From the NCBI GenBank assembly GCA_001600495.1, contig BCKE01000005.1:410507-474506 (forward strand): a stretch of DNA of 64,000 nucleotides. The letters run 5' to 3'. The notes beneath the pieces were generated by a model. That model saw only the letters and a list, made by a program, of their open reading frames with translations, was not told the DNA's origin and made no database searches. The position numbers and the translations under genes are program-made. The stretch comes from Pilasporangium apinafurcum. Taxonomy: Eukaryota > Oomycota > Peronosporomycetes > Pythiales > Pythiaceae. Positions within the stretch are counted from its first letter, which is position 1. Every line of letters begins with the position of its first letter. Below, one piece after another: positions 54,024 to 64,000 of the stretch.

Positions 54024-56047
54024 TTATTCCAGATCATCTGGCTGTTTGTTTGGCTTCTTTGATATATGAAGAATAGTGTCAATGCGAAATAGCCGTTCCA
54101 ACGTTTCCAATAACATAAATAAAAGTGCGTCCATGCGTTTCCACGGGTGAATGAGTCCAAATGTTACCGGATCATCATACACCAACTCATGCATTTGAAT
54201 GGGTCCCGCCAGCGTTAAGATTGGATGGTTGAAATCGATGATGTATCCTTCCAGTGGTAACTCTAGCCGTTCAGCGACATCCGACTTATTGGATATCTTG
54301 CATTTTCTCATATCTTTCAACATTGCTCGTAGACTATGTTTTCTAGACACATCGATAGATTCTTCGCACCCACAACTCATATTGAGATTCGATCGTAGTG
54401 CAGTTACGACTTCGATCAAAGCGCCCTGCAATATTTGCCATGACACAACCGTCATCGTTTTTGAGTCATGAATGCTTTCCGCGTTGATTTTCGTCTGCAA
54501 CCAGTGCGCAATCGCTAGTTCCGTCGCCCCTCCACCACGACAGCTGTACAAAACACGCTTGTCAATGCTGTCTCGCTCCCACCAACTTCTCAGGACACGC
54601 AAAGCCTTGATGACTGCGGTATAATATTGCTTGTAGATTCCTTTTGTAGGTGCTCTCATTAAAAGCTGTGGAACCACGAGTTGTGGGTGGATGAGCTTGC
54701 TTGTTTTTTGCCGACTACCAAGCTCGTGGAAATGAAGACATGTTGTTTGGTGAAGTCTCAGCACTGAAATATCTCCATGGCAAACTCCAATATGCCGATC
54801 AACATGTATGTTATCGAAAAGACTTATAACTGGAAAGATTTGCGTGATGGTACATAGATCTATCACATCTTCTTTTTCTGCAAGCTGGACACAGGCGATA
54901 CCTATCCGCGAGCAGATCTCCACGACATGGTCCTCAATGGGCTCCGTACAGATGATTAACTGGACCTGCAATTCTTGGCGTAGGAAGCGAAGGTAGTTGC
55001 CCACGAAAGTGCGAGTCATGTCATATGCACCAAAGATATCTTCTTCAGAACTTGATAATGGTGGTTCCATTATGACATGATTGACATTACCGTCAATAAG
55101 CGAGAGTGGGCATGTTAAACAGATGAATTGAGTCGAATTGCGATGATTTATCAGCGTATGCACTAGTTGCGACGTCATAAAGGATTTCTGGAGGATGAAT
55201 TCATTGCGTCGGAGTATTTGAGAGTCATAAAACGACCGAGATGGTGCGTAAATGATCGCGTTAGGTGCACGTTTGAGAAACTGCTGAATGCGCCCAAAAA
55301 GGTCACTGCTCGTAATGCGATGTGAACAGGAAGTATTTGAGTTGTGGATCCATTCTGGTGTAAAAATCCACTCGATGATGAGATTCACTAAAAATTTTGC
55401 CACTTTCATATTCACCACGCCATTCAACGCTGAGCGCAAGATATTGGAAATAGCCTCGTAGAACTATTTCAATGTCAGCAATATTACAATTAGTGCGATA
55501 GCAATGATTAATTTTTCTACCATGTAATTCAATGAAGATATGAACCATTTTGTACCTGTTTCGAAGGCAAACCTGTGATTTCGTTGACCTCGATCTTGGT
55601 GCAAATCAGCAGATCGGGAAAATCAATCAAGTAATCGGGTGTTGATCGTCGTCCAAATTCCCATTTGAGGCAACCAAATGCTCTTGACAATTGCATCTGA
55701 TCAAAGTGTCCTCTTATGAAAGTATCTCGAACGAGGTACTTATCAATGGCATGGTGTATTGCTGCGTACAGCAGTAGCAGAAATTCCGTGGTTCCATCCC
55801 CCACCTGACGATAAAGTCCATTTACAGCGTCCAAAATAAATCGCATCAGGGCTTGAGTAGCTACATCATCAGCGTTGGTCTGATTGCCTATGAGTCCATT
55901 TTTCCAAGCAGTGAGCACGTCGTGCCCGTTGGTAGTAATCACTGGCGGATCTGGTGGCTGAAAGAGCAATGTATCCTCACCACATGGCCCGAAAGAGTGG
56001 CGGCAGAGTGAACTGAGTGTATCGGCTGCCTTCACCAATTTGTTCAT
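54024..56047 (-). CDS. BBS10-like divergent group II chaperonin
   Basis: Two exons, 55556-56047 and 54024-55463, with a 92-nt phase-0 intron; 643 residues. The start MNKLVKAADTLSSLCRHSFG is ATG 56047. The fold signature is that of CCT/TCP-1: SFGPCGEDTLL, TNGHDVL, VGDGTTEFLLLL near the N-terminus, and SCRGGGATELAIAHWLQTK in the second half, as in CCT GGG-x-E-x2 helices. The C-terminus KRMDALLFMLLETLERLFRI followed by DTILHISKK parallels the BBS10 end (VLQCLTKILTIDMVITVKR). The middle (apical) domain is highly divergent, as in BBS6/10/12, which assist BBSome assembly. It could alternatively be BBS12 or MKKS. VGDGTTE keeps the ATPase-loop Asp, unlike several vertebrate BBS chaperonins. Confidence 0.72.
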
Positions 56048-56460
56048 GCACGTCCTGGTTCTGAAAAAGCTGATGGATCTTGAAAGATCGCTAACTCTTT
56101 GACAACCATCACATTTTGACGAGCCGAGCTGAGCTGTTCTCCATATCCAAGAAGAAACGTTGTTCCAGTCGAAGCTTTGTTCTTAAAAAATGCTATATAA
56201 TGAGAAAAATGTTCATACTGGGTATGTGCTGTAGGCAAACGATGTTGTCTTGTTACAAAGTTTTGATCGATGAACTGCACTACAACATTCATTGCCACAC
56301 TGTGGCGAGCCTACGATGACCATGGGGAGCCCTCATTCTATGTTAGTATCACTCACTAAGACACGCCATAGTGCTCATATGAATAAACAATCACAATTAC
56401 CAACCTTTATTTGCGAAGCGCTTGGGGTCGCTACACTTCTCACGCACTCGATGCAATCTT
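56048..56460. other. Intergenic, no supported gene
   Basis: Between the chaperonin start and the Myb/SANT-like ORF. A reverse frame of 84 codons overlapping the chaperonin ATG has no domain. Nothing else was recognised. Confidence 0.5.
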
Positions 56461-56781
56461 TCATTTGGAAAAACTGCTTCTTGGTGCAAGCATCGTTGCG
56501 ATAAAACCCTGATGATTCTTCAATATCTGAAAAGCACTCCATTTCTTCTTCAATTGCCTCGATTGGCTTTGAAGCTGGGATTCTGTAAGGGATACTGAAA
56601 GCACTTTAATGAAATCACATGAGATTCTCGTCCACGCATCCTTTTGTAGACTCGAATTCGCTGTTTTTCTGAGTAGATACACTTGCTGTAGAATCACCCG
56701 ATCAAAGCGTGATTGCCCTAGTGTCTCATGCTCTTTCTTTTTCCCCAGAGCACAAATTGAAATACAGAATTCGGAGAACAT
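56461..56781 (-). CDS. Myb/SANT-like DNA-binding domain ORF
   Basis: ATG 56781 opens 106 codons. Residues about 25-95 fit a Myb/SANT-like domain of the trihelix or transposon-associated kind: LLRKTANSSLQKDAWTRISC, then SLTESQLQSQSRQLKKKWSA followed by FQILKNHQGF. The Trp, Leu, Lys-Lys-x-Trp and Gly-Phe positions match the usual pattern W-x2-I...QLQS...LKKKW...L...SGF. The typical variable C-terminus with a leucine-rich tail is missing: it stops soon after GF. Related ORFs are abundant in oomycetes, some associated with DNA transposons. This copy may be a truncated relic. Confidence 0.5.
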   Translation of the reverse strand: MFSEFCISICALGKKKEHETLGQSRFDRVILQQVYLLRKTANSSLQKDAWTRISCDFIKVLSVSLTESQLQSQSRQLKKKWSAFQILKNHQGFIATMLAPRSSFSK

Positions 56782-57078
56782 AGAATGTCTTGCCAATCAA
56801 TGCGATAATTCGCAACGTAGAAACATGTTGGTAATAAGAAAGCAACTGGACATGCCCATCTCTAAAGCTCCATTACACTGTTTACACACACAACTAAATG
56901 CAAAATGAGCCTATCAAACCACACAAGAAAGCCGAAATATATTGGAAGCAAAAGAAAAAAAGCACGGCTATATCCGGTGGATGGAATTTGGTGCTTCATG
57001 ACTCAAACTCCACGTCTTGTCATCGCAAGACAATGTTAACGAAAGACAGGCCACATGACAAATGGATATGTGTCGTGT
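56782..57078. other. Intergenic
   Basis: Upstream of the Myb/SANT-like ORF and downstream of the amphipathic repeat gene. Short plus-strand frames have no features. Confidence 0.5.
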
Positions 57079-57864
57079 TTATTCACCCGATTTTTTGTCA
57101 GAGCCGACCTTTGCTTTCAGCGTTTCCAAACCGCTCGATCCGGCAGCTTTAGCTTTTTCCAGACCGGAAGTAGCACCAGCACGAGCCTAAACAACGATAA
57201 TCAGACGGGAGTTGTTTGTATTAGCATGACAAATGCCGATCAAGCGTAATAATGTTATGACACTGTAGTACATCCATACCTTCTCCAAAGCACCCGACGC
57301 GACCACCGACGTTCTTTCTAACGAGCTACTAGCGAAACTGGATGAGCGCTTGTACGCTTCTGTTTCCTTCAACTTGCCAATTTGTTCCGACCCAACCGCC
57401 GCCGCGCGGTTCAAGCCACCAGAGATTGCCGAACCAGCATTCGAGTTCTTGGCGGATTCAAGTGCAGCGCTAGATTTATCCTTGATAGTCGACACTGCTT
57501 GGCCCAACACCCTATCGACAACACACATATTTAATCAGAAAAAGGAATCCTCATCTTCCAGTACTGTCCACGTGCACGTAGGAGATCCAACAAAGTAAAA
57601 ATGCAAAATTTTCAGCACGTACTTTCCAGCAGTAGAGGCACCATTCTTCAATTTGTCCACTGGAAGCACGTTCACGAGCGACGAGCGGTCAAATCGCGAT
57701 GATTTGCGTGGGGCACCTTCTTCATCCCCGGAATCACGCTTGTCGTCATCGATCACGGGCTGTTCATTTTGCGTCGTGGCGTCCGTTTCTTTCTTCTCGT
57801 TAAAGATGAGATTGTCCAGGTCCTGGTCATTCTGCTTCTGCTGTTTGAGCGAGACGTCGTCCAT
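57079..57864 (-). CDS. Small Ala/Ser/Gly-rich helical protein, three exons
   Basis: Exons 57623-57864, 57280-57511 and 57079-57186 (introns 111 and 93 nt) give 193 residues from ATG 57864. The N-terminal 60 residues are acidic and polar (KQQKQNDQDLDNLIFNEKKE). From about 65 onwards the protein is a chain of short amphipathic helical units spaced by Gly/Ser: STIKDKSSAALESAKNSN, AAAVGSEQIGKLKETEAYK, SGLEKAKAAGSSGLETLKAK. The units have a recurring SG-LE-K motif of about 11-18 residues, as in lipid-droplet or apolipoprotein-type proteins. No membrane segment. I do not recognise a family; surface association with lipid is inferred from the helix pattern. Confidence 0.7.
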
Positions 57865-58239
57865 GTTTCTGTCTCTATCTTCAGTTGGTTACGCCTGCTA
57901 CTGTTGATGCGTGTTGCGCTTGCAAAGAAAGAATGCGGGGGAGTTGGCACCACTCCCCAGGAAACGAGGGAGAGAAGGCGAGACACTGTGAAGTAATGTA
58001 ATTGGCTGGAAAAAAGAGAGAAACATAATTATAGCCAATAGAATTGATTGAAAAAAGGACCGCTTTTTACATCCCACTTTACCGTCTGTTTTTTTGGAAT
58101 TGCCCGATATGGGTTCATTCTGTGCCAAATTATATTGGACTGGGAAGTGAAAGTGAAGGCACTGTGCGAATATGCTGATTGGTTTACAGACATACAGATG
58201 GTGTTGCCATGTTCATATGTTAAGAAATGTAGTCATTGT
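57865..58239. other. Intergenic, no supported gene
   Basis: Spacer of 375 bases between two minus-strand genes. Frames on both strands are Phe/Leu-rich and have no signature. It holds the promoter of the helical repeat gene at its left. Confidence 0.5.
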
Positions 58240-59351
58240 TTACGTAGAAGATGTGGAGCTGTTTACCAGACTAACAGTGGCGTAGGCTTTGTAGTATCCT
58301 GCAGGGATTGCATCAATGTAGAAAACAATGTCAGGTTTGTTAGAAATTATTCCATACGTAATTGAGATAGCAATGTCCTTACCATCGGTATCGCGTTCAG
58401 TCATACTCAGTAGTTCAATAGTTGAAGGTTGTTCCGTTCCAAACGAAAACGAAGCCTTGTCGAAATCTGGTTGGGCAGCTAGGCACGCGTACACTTGATC
58501 TTGAACAGTGGCACCGCCACGCTCGATAGCTTCATTCAGTTTGCGAATATAATCTCGGTTTTTGGATGTTTTCCAAATAGTAAGATGCGGAGTGTATGGA
58601 CGTCGAAAAGTTTCTGTAATGAATCCGAGCGAGTGGAAAGCTTCGTATAGAGATGCTTCTAACTGACACAAGCTGCTCCACAAAAGCAAGACGAATAGGC
58701 GGTGTACTCGATTAGTCACTTTGTTAAGCGTCATGTACAGTGCAGCAGCAAATTGACATGTACTTTTTTCCATGAGTGCTATCCAGGTCAAGTTTTGTAT
58801 GGAGAATGTTATTGTTCCCGAAGAAATCCCACCCAACACAGTTAAAGTATGGGATCTCATCTGAAAGCGACTCTTGTAAGGCATGCTGAGCGACTTCGGT
58901 AAGCACGTTTGCTGCCTGTTGAATAGCTACACAAACGAAACAAGCCCACATCAACATTTTCCATTGATACGTTAAGTGGATCATCCCCATGCTTCTCACC
59001 TGCATCATCTTCCAAACGCAGCACGCAAAGCGTGATGTGCAGCGTTTTCGGATCAATCAAACAACTTGCCACCTCTGGCAATGCCTCTCGAATAATCGTT
59101 TGTACATGCTTGATATTCCCAACAATCTCTTCGGATTGGACGCGAAATCCCACAAAGAAATTGGGTCGAGGTGGACGATGACGTTGATGCTGGTGATTGT
59201 TTCTTACCCTTCTGTGTCCTCGATAACCGCCCCTCCTCTCATTTGCAAAACGTGTAGGCGTTCCATGTGAAGAGTGTCTTACTCTCGGTACGTTCTCGTA
59301 GACTTGGCCGGGTAGTTCGTTCATCGTTGCCTTACGAATCAATCGAAGCAT
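58240..59351 (-). CDS. AKAP7-type 2H phosphoesterase
   Basis: Exons 59000-59351, 58764-58926, 58383-58675 and 58240-58298 (introns 73, 88 and 84 nt) give about 288 residues. The first in-frame ATG is 59351. The frame is open upstream to a GTG at 59396, and an AG site there may admit a further 5' exon. The two H-x-T motifs that define the 2H superfamily are LHITLCVLRL and PHLTIWKTS. PNFFVGFRVQSEEI resembles the AKAP7 NLS domain that degrades 2'-5' oligoadenylate or cyclic-phosphate RNA ends in animals. An N-terminal Arg/His-rich stretch (NHQHQRHRPPRP) precedes it. The last intron is 84 nt with no stop, so reading through is possible. Splicing gives RDTDGYYKAYATVSL, matching the SNGYYHCESSIVI end of AKAP7. 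Confidence 0.78.
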
Positions 59352-59500
59352 ATCCTGGAACTGACCGTTGTCTAAATTTGTGTCGAGTGGATCCACTGAT
59401 ATGAATCAATCCGAAATTTCATTGGTGGACATGGAGGTGGATCCACTCAACATCAAAACTACCAACTGAGTTTTGGGCAGATCGGCCAAAACATAAACGC
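59352..59500. promoter_or_regulatory. Divergent promoter with two identical 10-bp palindromes
   Basis: GTGGATCCAC, a perfect palindrome, occurs at 59387-59396 and again at 59437-59446, exactly 50 bp apart, in the 149-bp gap between the 2H phosphoesterase and FAM151 ATGs. Identical sites on the same face of the helix could bind one dimeric factor. The left copy may be coding if the 2H gene starts upstream. Confidence 0.35.
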
Positions 59501-60382
59501 ATGTCCATCATGACGCCGCTCGATTACCGGTGGGCACACGCTGTGAATTCCTACGCACAGCTGGATGAGGTGAAACTGGGGATCCATGCTGCCAAGCAGA
59601 CTGATTTCTCGATGAAAGCATATGCAAACGCTATTGAGGCCGACATCATTTGGTCCGACAGTCAACAATGTCCAGTTATGGGGCATCCACCCCAAACGGA
59701 CAGCGAGCTGACCTTACAGACATTCTTACAGGAGATGATCACGCTAACCCAAGAGTTTGTGGGTGCGCAACGAAAAGCTGTGGGGAAAAACGCATCATCA
59801 TCTACTCCCTTCATTGTGAAACTAGACTTTAAAAGCATGCAGGCGTTTCAAGTATCTTATGAGTATGTACGGGCCTTCATCGCATTTTTCCCGTTCCACA
59901 AGGGTGTCTTCATCAATGCAGATATCCTACTGGGACCAGCAACGTTACCTTATGTAGCGTTTGACGCTGGAGAGTTTCTTCAAATGGCGAGTGCACTCGG
60001 TGGTATCGATGGCGACCAGCAGCATAAACTGGTGCTTTCCGTTGGATGGACAACCAGCAATACCACGGACGAAGAGATACAGCGTTGCTACAGCCCTGCC
60101 ATGATCGATGAGATGCTAAGGGTACTGCAGCCATATTCGCATGTCGAAGTGACTTTCCCGATTCGAGCGACCAGTGTGAGAAATTCCTGGGCAGCACTTC
60201 AAAAGCTGCTCCAGAGTCAACCAAACTATGGCTTCACACTGTGGTGGGCCAAGTCACAAATGCCCGATGAAGAATTGGAATGGCTTTACAGCACGCTCGA
60301 GTGCTCTCCGATACCGGGCTTAGCTGGTCGCACGTTCTACGATATCCTTGGATTTGAAAGCTTCCTTGAGAGAAGAAAGTGA
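59501..60382 (+). CDS. FAM151/menorin-like protein
   Basis: Single-exon protein of 293 residues from ATG 59501. It belongs to the FAM151 (menorin) family, structurally related to PLC-like phosphodiesterase barrels. Signatures: YRWAHAVNSYAQLDEVK, AIEADIIWSD, PVMGHPPQTDSELTLQTF and PFIVKLDFKSMQAF. These match the animal pattern WAHAVNS, IEAD, MAHPP-TDSDLTL and KLDFKS. The rest continues VFINADILLGP, LVLSVGWTTS and FTLWWAKSQ. The acidic and His residues at the strand ends are those expected in the barrel's active site. The catalytic substrate of the family is not established. It has no signal peptide, unlike secreted menorin. It is divergent from the 2H phosphoesterase. Confidence 0.88.
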   Translation: MSIMTPLDYRWAHAVNSYAQLDEVKLGIHAAKQTDFSMKAYANAIEADIIWSDSQQCPVMGHPPQTDSELTLQTFLQEMITLTQEFVGAQRKAVGKNASSSTPFIVKLDFKSMQAFQVSYEYVRAFIAFFPFHKGVFINADILLGPATLPYVAFDAGEFLQMASALGGIDGDQQHKLVLSVGWTTSNTTDEEIQRCYSPAMIDEMLRVLQPYSHVEVTFPIRATSVRNSWAALQKLLQSQPNYGFTLWWAKSQMPDEELEWLYSTLECSPIPGLAGRTFYDILGFESFLERRK

Positions 60383-60497
60383 TACAAAATTCTCTTCTTG
60401 TTTTTCCTTCTTGCCATTGTTCGTTGCGGATCTATCCATCTATCTTTTCACCTGCTTTGTACATTCTTCTGGCTCATCATCCTACTTAGTATCTTTT

Positions 60498-62688
60498 TTA
60501 TGTGAGATCAATGATCTCTTCATTGCCACACGAGTTCGTAGCAATTTCTTGCATCTGGTTCTCCTCTTGCATTCGAATGATCGGCTTGATTGGCGACGAA
60601 AATTGTATTGATTCCATCTTCACTGGAGTGATAGTATAATTGACACTTTCCAGCACCAAATGGTTATTGCTGCTATTCATGTTGTTCATCGCAAGTGCTT
60701 TAAGTGACCGGATCTTCTCCTGCACACGACGGATCGCATATCGAAGCTCACCCGAGCTCACCCACTGAATCAATGTTCGCTTCTCCATGGGGCATGCACA
60801 CATGAGTTTTGTGTGTCGAAGACAGGAAATTCGCGTTGGCATACACGAGCACGTCACTCCCGAAAAGAACACGTTGTGTTTACAGTGAAAGCACTGGCGG
60901 ATGTCATCCATGGCCATCGACTGGTCGTCTAGCATTACATCGGCACTCAGCTCTAGTACACTCTGTAGACCCGCAGCGTGAAACTCCTTCTTGTAGTTTT
61001 GCTCTTCATGGAACATCAATCGTAATTCCTTTAGGAGCATTTCACAATCCTCGGTGGTATATTCCTCAAGGCTCTGGGTCGACCCAAAATGGAAAATGAA
61101 ATGATCATGGGAGAAGATGGACGGACGGGCGTGCAAGCGATATCGCTCAATACATTCGCGGCTGTATTGAATCCAGTTCGGTAGCACGAAATTTACGGCT
61201 TCATTGCAATTGAAGCCTTCGCTGAATCCAGCATGATACCCTTTAGGGAATGTGACAATAATGTCTCCAGGTTCTTGAACCAAAGTAAACACTTCTACAC
61301 CCTCCGCTTTGAGTGCAGATGGTGGTACCATCGTCGTTAAATGGAAGAGTAAATCAGGATCTTCGCGAAATCGTTCAGGTACGCGCTTCTTGACAACAGC
61401 CTCGAAATGGTCGCCATGTGACAAAGGGATACCATACCATCGCTTCCTAGCACCGATGTGTTGGTAATTAACACTGTACATGTAGTTGTCTTCGGTGTGC
61501 CAGCAGAAAGAGGCAAACATCATGCCGCAGTACAGCCACGGTATGTTAATGCCTTTGATCATCGTATGGACATGCCGCAGTAATGACCCATAAGCGTCAG
61601 GGAGATTGTTGACATTCCAGGCAGTGTTGCGGTAATATTCTGGGTCATCAAAATCCACAGTTTCTTTGCCTGATAAACGTAAAAAAAACTAAATCAGTAT
61701 ATATCAATGCAATGAAACTCGTATCGCATAGCCTACCATCAAATGTTGGTTCGTACGAGCGATAGAAACCGCTGCCAACAACAGTAGTGTCCAAATCATT
61801 TGCATATTCCACCTAAGAGTATATTGTTAGAGCCACAGCATCCCAAAAAAATCTTCACGAAGTCGTCATTGTCATATACCTCCACATTCGGTACGCCCGT
61901 CTCGATGATCCGCCAATACTCCTGTTCAATCTCTGCCGACGTCATCTTATCCGGATCAAGATTTCGTGCTCTAAACCACATCTTGCGGAAGGTATCAGCA
62001 TACGCGCGATATGATTTAAACGTATGTACACGCCCGTCACCATACGACAGTCCCTCCTAAACACCACAAGCCATTATTTCCTCATGTTCAACTTCTAATA
62101 CCACTAGCTCTTTGCTGTTTATCAGATGGATTCTGACCTGCAATTTGTGAATCCGCTGCAATCGCGTCTCAAATTGCACCGACTCATCGTCCAGATCGAT
62201 TGCAAAAGCTGGTTTCCAACCTTTTGGTGGCACAATTTTGCAAATACCTGTGCGCTCCGCCTGTTTTTGGATACTGTGCAAACGACATTTATTTCACATG
62301 AGATTAACGAGAGACGATAACCACAAACAGCTAACTCCATGAAGCTATACCTTGCAATGTACTGAATCGGATCAGAGAATTCGTCGACGGTCGGATAGAA
62401 CACACAGGCGGACGGCAACGCGGTCGCTTCCACGAATTTCGTTTCCACGATCGATTTCGCCAAAGCCAACTTCAACATCTTGCTCTCGCGGGTTCGACCC
62501 GAGGTCGAAAACGGGTCCATAACTGGGTCGACGGTCCGTTTTTTTGGTAACCGGCGACTGCGTCGAACCGTGGAGCCACCTCTTGCTGAACCGGGAGAGG
62601 AACCAGCTTGAGCAGGAGCAGAAGACGAAGAGGACGTGGGCGGGCCTTGTTGGTCGAGCGGAGCGCGAGTCGCTTCCTTGAGCGTCAT
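60498..62688 (-). CDS. JmjN-JmjC-C5HC2 histone demethylase (KDM5-like)
   Basis: Five exons: 62351-62688, 62138-62273, 61880-62056, 61737-61812 and 60498-61669; introns 67-81 nt; 632 residues. JmjN begins at about residue 93 (VFYPTVDEFSDPIQYIAS), followed by GICKIVPPKGWKPAF. The JmjC domain has HTEDN (H300, E302) and YHAGFSEGFNCNEAVNF (His about 389), the iron ligands, with the KDM5-type YMYSVNYQHIGARKRWY. A C5HC2 zinc finger (about 503-560, CFHCKHNVFFSGVTCSCM, then ISCLRH and MCACP) follows. This order is that of KDM5 and plant JMJ14-type enzymes, which demethylate H3K4me2/3, but ARID and PHD domains are absent. The Ser/Pro-rich N-terminus carries RRSRRLPKKR, a likely nuclear signal. Confidence 0.92.
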
Positions 62689-63281
62689 GACTATTTCAAC
62701 CAGACTTGGCGGTAATATTTACTGAGCCTGGTGGATGTCTTGTTAGAAATTGGAGCGAGGATTTGAGTGTACGAGCTGCACAAAAGCTACGATATTAATC
62801 GATAAACTTTACACCGTTTTACGTAGTAGCTCTTTTGTGTATCAGGCTAAAACGCCGTTGTGATCCGAAAGTCTAAAAGATCAAGTTGTTACTTCTTTTC
62901 TCGAAATTTTTTATTTTTTGCTTTTACAGAATTGGGCTTTGGAGAGTAGCGGGTAGGGGAAAATGGAGCACACAGCTAACGCCCAGTGATTGGCTTACTA
63001 TCCTGTCGTTGCATCGAAATCGTTTTAGTACTGTACTAGTTCTGTTAAGTTTAGCTAGTATACATATACTATCGGATATAACCTATTTGGTTCGTTTCCT
63101 TTTTTTAAGATATACCTATGATGAATATGACTGTATACAAATGGTACAGATTGTCCAAAAATGGGTGAATAATTACTCGATTATGACATTATCGGGACAT
63201 ATACCACTTCTTCTTTGCTAAACACTTTGAATACCCCGCCGAAAGCAGGTATAGCGAAATCTCAAAAGTTCGACTGTGGCA
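62689..63281. other. Intergenic, no supported gene
   Basis: 593 bases between the divergent JmjC and MULE/FAR1-like genes. T-rich frames without domains. Both promoters lie here. Confidence 0.55.
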
Positions 63282-64000
63282 ATGAAGAAAGCTGCTACAA
63301 AAGAGAGCAGTGAAGACACTCATGTGAAGGAAACAGCTGCAACGATCGTCACAAGACACAGCGCAACGGTTCATAAGCCCGTATCAACCACCGACGAACA
63401 TGTAGAGCAAGGACACGCCTACATAGGAGCGCAAATGGAATTAAAAGAAAACAAAAACAACCAAACAGTCTCCATAGGTATGGATACAACACCGGTAAAT
63501 GTGGGTATCACAGCATCATCAAAAGCAGAACCAGTCACGGCAACACCATTATCCGAATCTACAACAGGAGGAACAGATTTGAAAGAGGCTTCCGAGATAT
63601 CAGGTATACCACCAACAAAAAAACTCCGGACGGCGAAGAAAAAAACAAAGCTCGCAGTGGGTGATCAACGGGAAGCAGCCGTAGTATTACGAGATGGCGT
63701 GCAATTGAGTTTGCACGTGCACCAACACTTCCCGACTCGCGCGCGCGTGAAAGAATACATCCAAGATTTTGCATTGGCACAAAGCAAACGCGCGCGTTTG
63801 GACCCCGGAACGAGTGGTGGGAAGAATTTTGTGTTTATCTGCAATAGCTCAACAAAATGCGACTTCTTCGTCAGGGTCGTGAAGTGCTCGAATAAAAACA
63901 TGGAAGGATACCATATCAGCTCTTTCCATGCGGAACATGGACCCGAGTGCACAGGCAGCGAAGCGATCACGCAACGTCAAGTGGTCAACCATTTGTTAAA
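63282..64000 (+). CDS. MULE/FAR1-like zinc-binding protein, 5' part, runs off the window
   Basis: ATG 63282 opens 239 codons without a stop to the window edge. The first 110 residues are Thr/Lys/Glu-rich and disordered. PPTKKLRTAKKKTK (about 110-124) is a likely nuclear signal. From about 128: REAAVVLRDGVQLSLHVHQ, then KNFVFICNSSTKCDFFVRVV, then HISSFHAEHGPECTG, then RQVVNHLL. The C-x5-C...H-x2-H-x3-C layout with an aromatic strand between is that of the N-terminal DNA-binding domain in MuDR/FAR1-type (Mutator-like) proteins. Whether a DDE transposase and SWIM finger follow cannot be seen. It is either a Mutator-type element or a host gene derived from one. Threonine-rich A/C-biased codons in the N-terminus differ from the neighbouring genes. 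Confidence 0.6.
   Translation, partial: MKKAATKESSEDTHVKETAATIVTRHSATVHKPVSTTDEHVEQGHAYIGAQMELKENKNNQTVSIGMDTTPVNVGITASSKAEPVTATPLSESTTGGTDLKEASEISGIPPTKKLRTAKKKTKLAVGDQREAAVVLRDGVQLSLHVHQHFPTRARVKEYIQDFALAQSKRARLDPGTSGGKNFVFICNSSTKCDFFVRVVKCSNKNMEGYHISSFHAEHGPECTGSEAITQRQVVNHLL

Overview
The window looks like nuclear DNA of an oomycete (stramenopile). Four things point there: many short GT-AG introns (mostly 60-110 nt), a paralogous family of short-repeat ankyrin proteins, cilium genes (BBS7 and a BBS10-like chaperonin) expected in an organism with flagellated zoospores, and small cysteine-rich and Gly/Tyr-rich proteins. Genus and species cannot be fixed by reading. Genes lie on both strands with short spacers. 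All exon models were built by eye from splice sites, reading phase and family similarity.

Layout. 0.3-5 kb: a TauE/SafE-type membrane transporter and ELP3, the catalytic Elongator subunit. 5-9 kb: a gene-poor stretch with a decayed ankyrin-family gene, a Cys-rich mini-protein, a broken secreted Gly/Tyr-rich gene, hairpin-forming tandem repeats and two short Tc1/mariner-like DNA transposon remnants. 9-14 kb: a seven-exon membrane protein, an unknown 198-residue protein and a LETM1-domain mitochondrial protein. 14-23 kb: one very large five-exon PIEZO mechanosensitive channel (about 2871 residues) that carries fibronectin-III and PH-like domains inside the channel. 24-29 kb: a coiled-coil protein, a protein with two bZIP domains, and leucine-rich-repeat relics. 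29.5-35 kb: a 1650-residue single-pass coiled-coil protein with two copies of an internal repeat.

35-50 kb: three intact ankyrin-family paralogues with a strict 28-residue repeat; the first two are divergent and the third lies beyond BBS7 and MIOS (GATOR2). 50-54 kb: a methyltransferase/Asp-hydroxylase fusion, then a divergent pair of TRAPPC6 and a PEX22-like peroxin. 54-64 kb: the BBS10-like chaperonin, a Myb/SANT-like ORF, an amphipathic repeat protein, an AKAP7-type 2H phosphoesterase divergent from a FAM151/menorin-like gene, a compact KDM5-like JmjN-JmjC-C5HC2 demethylase, and the 5' part of a MULE/FAR1-like gene running off the right edge.

Most recognised genes are ordinary eukaryotic core functions: translation fidelity (ELP3), trafficking (TRAPPC6), peroxisomes (PEX22), cilium (BBS7, BBS10-like), nutrient sensing (MIOS), chromatin (JmjC). 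They do not form one pathway. The unusual content is in domain architecture (PIEZO with FN3-PH, methyltransferase-hydroxylase fusion, double bZIP) and in the ankyrin family and its relic.
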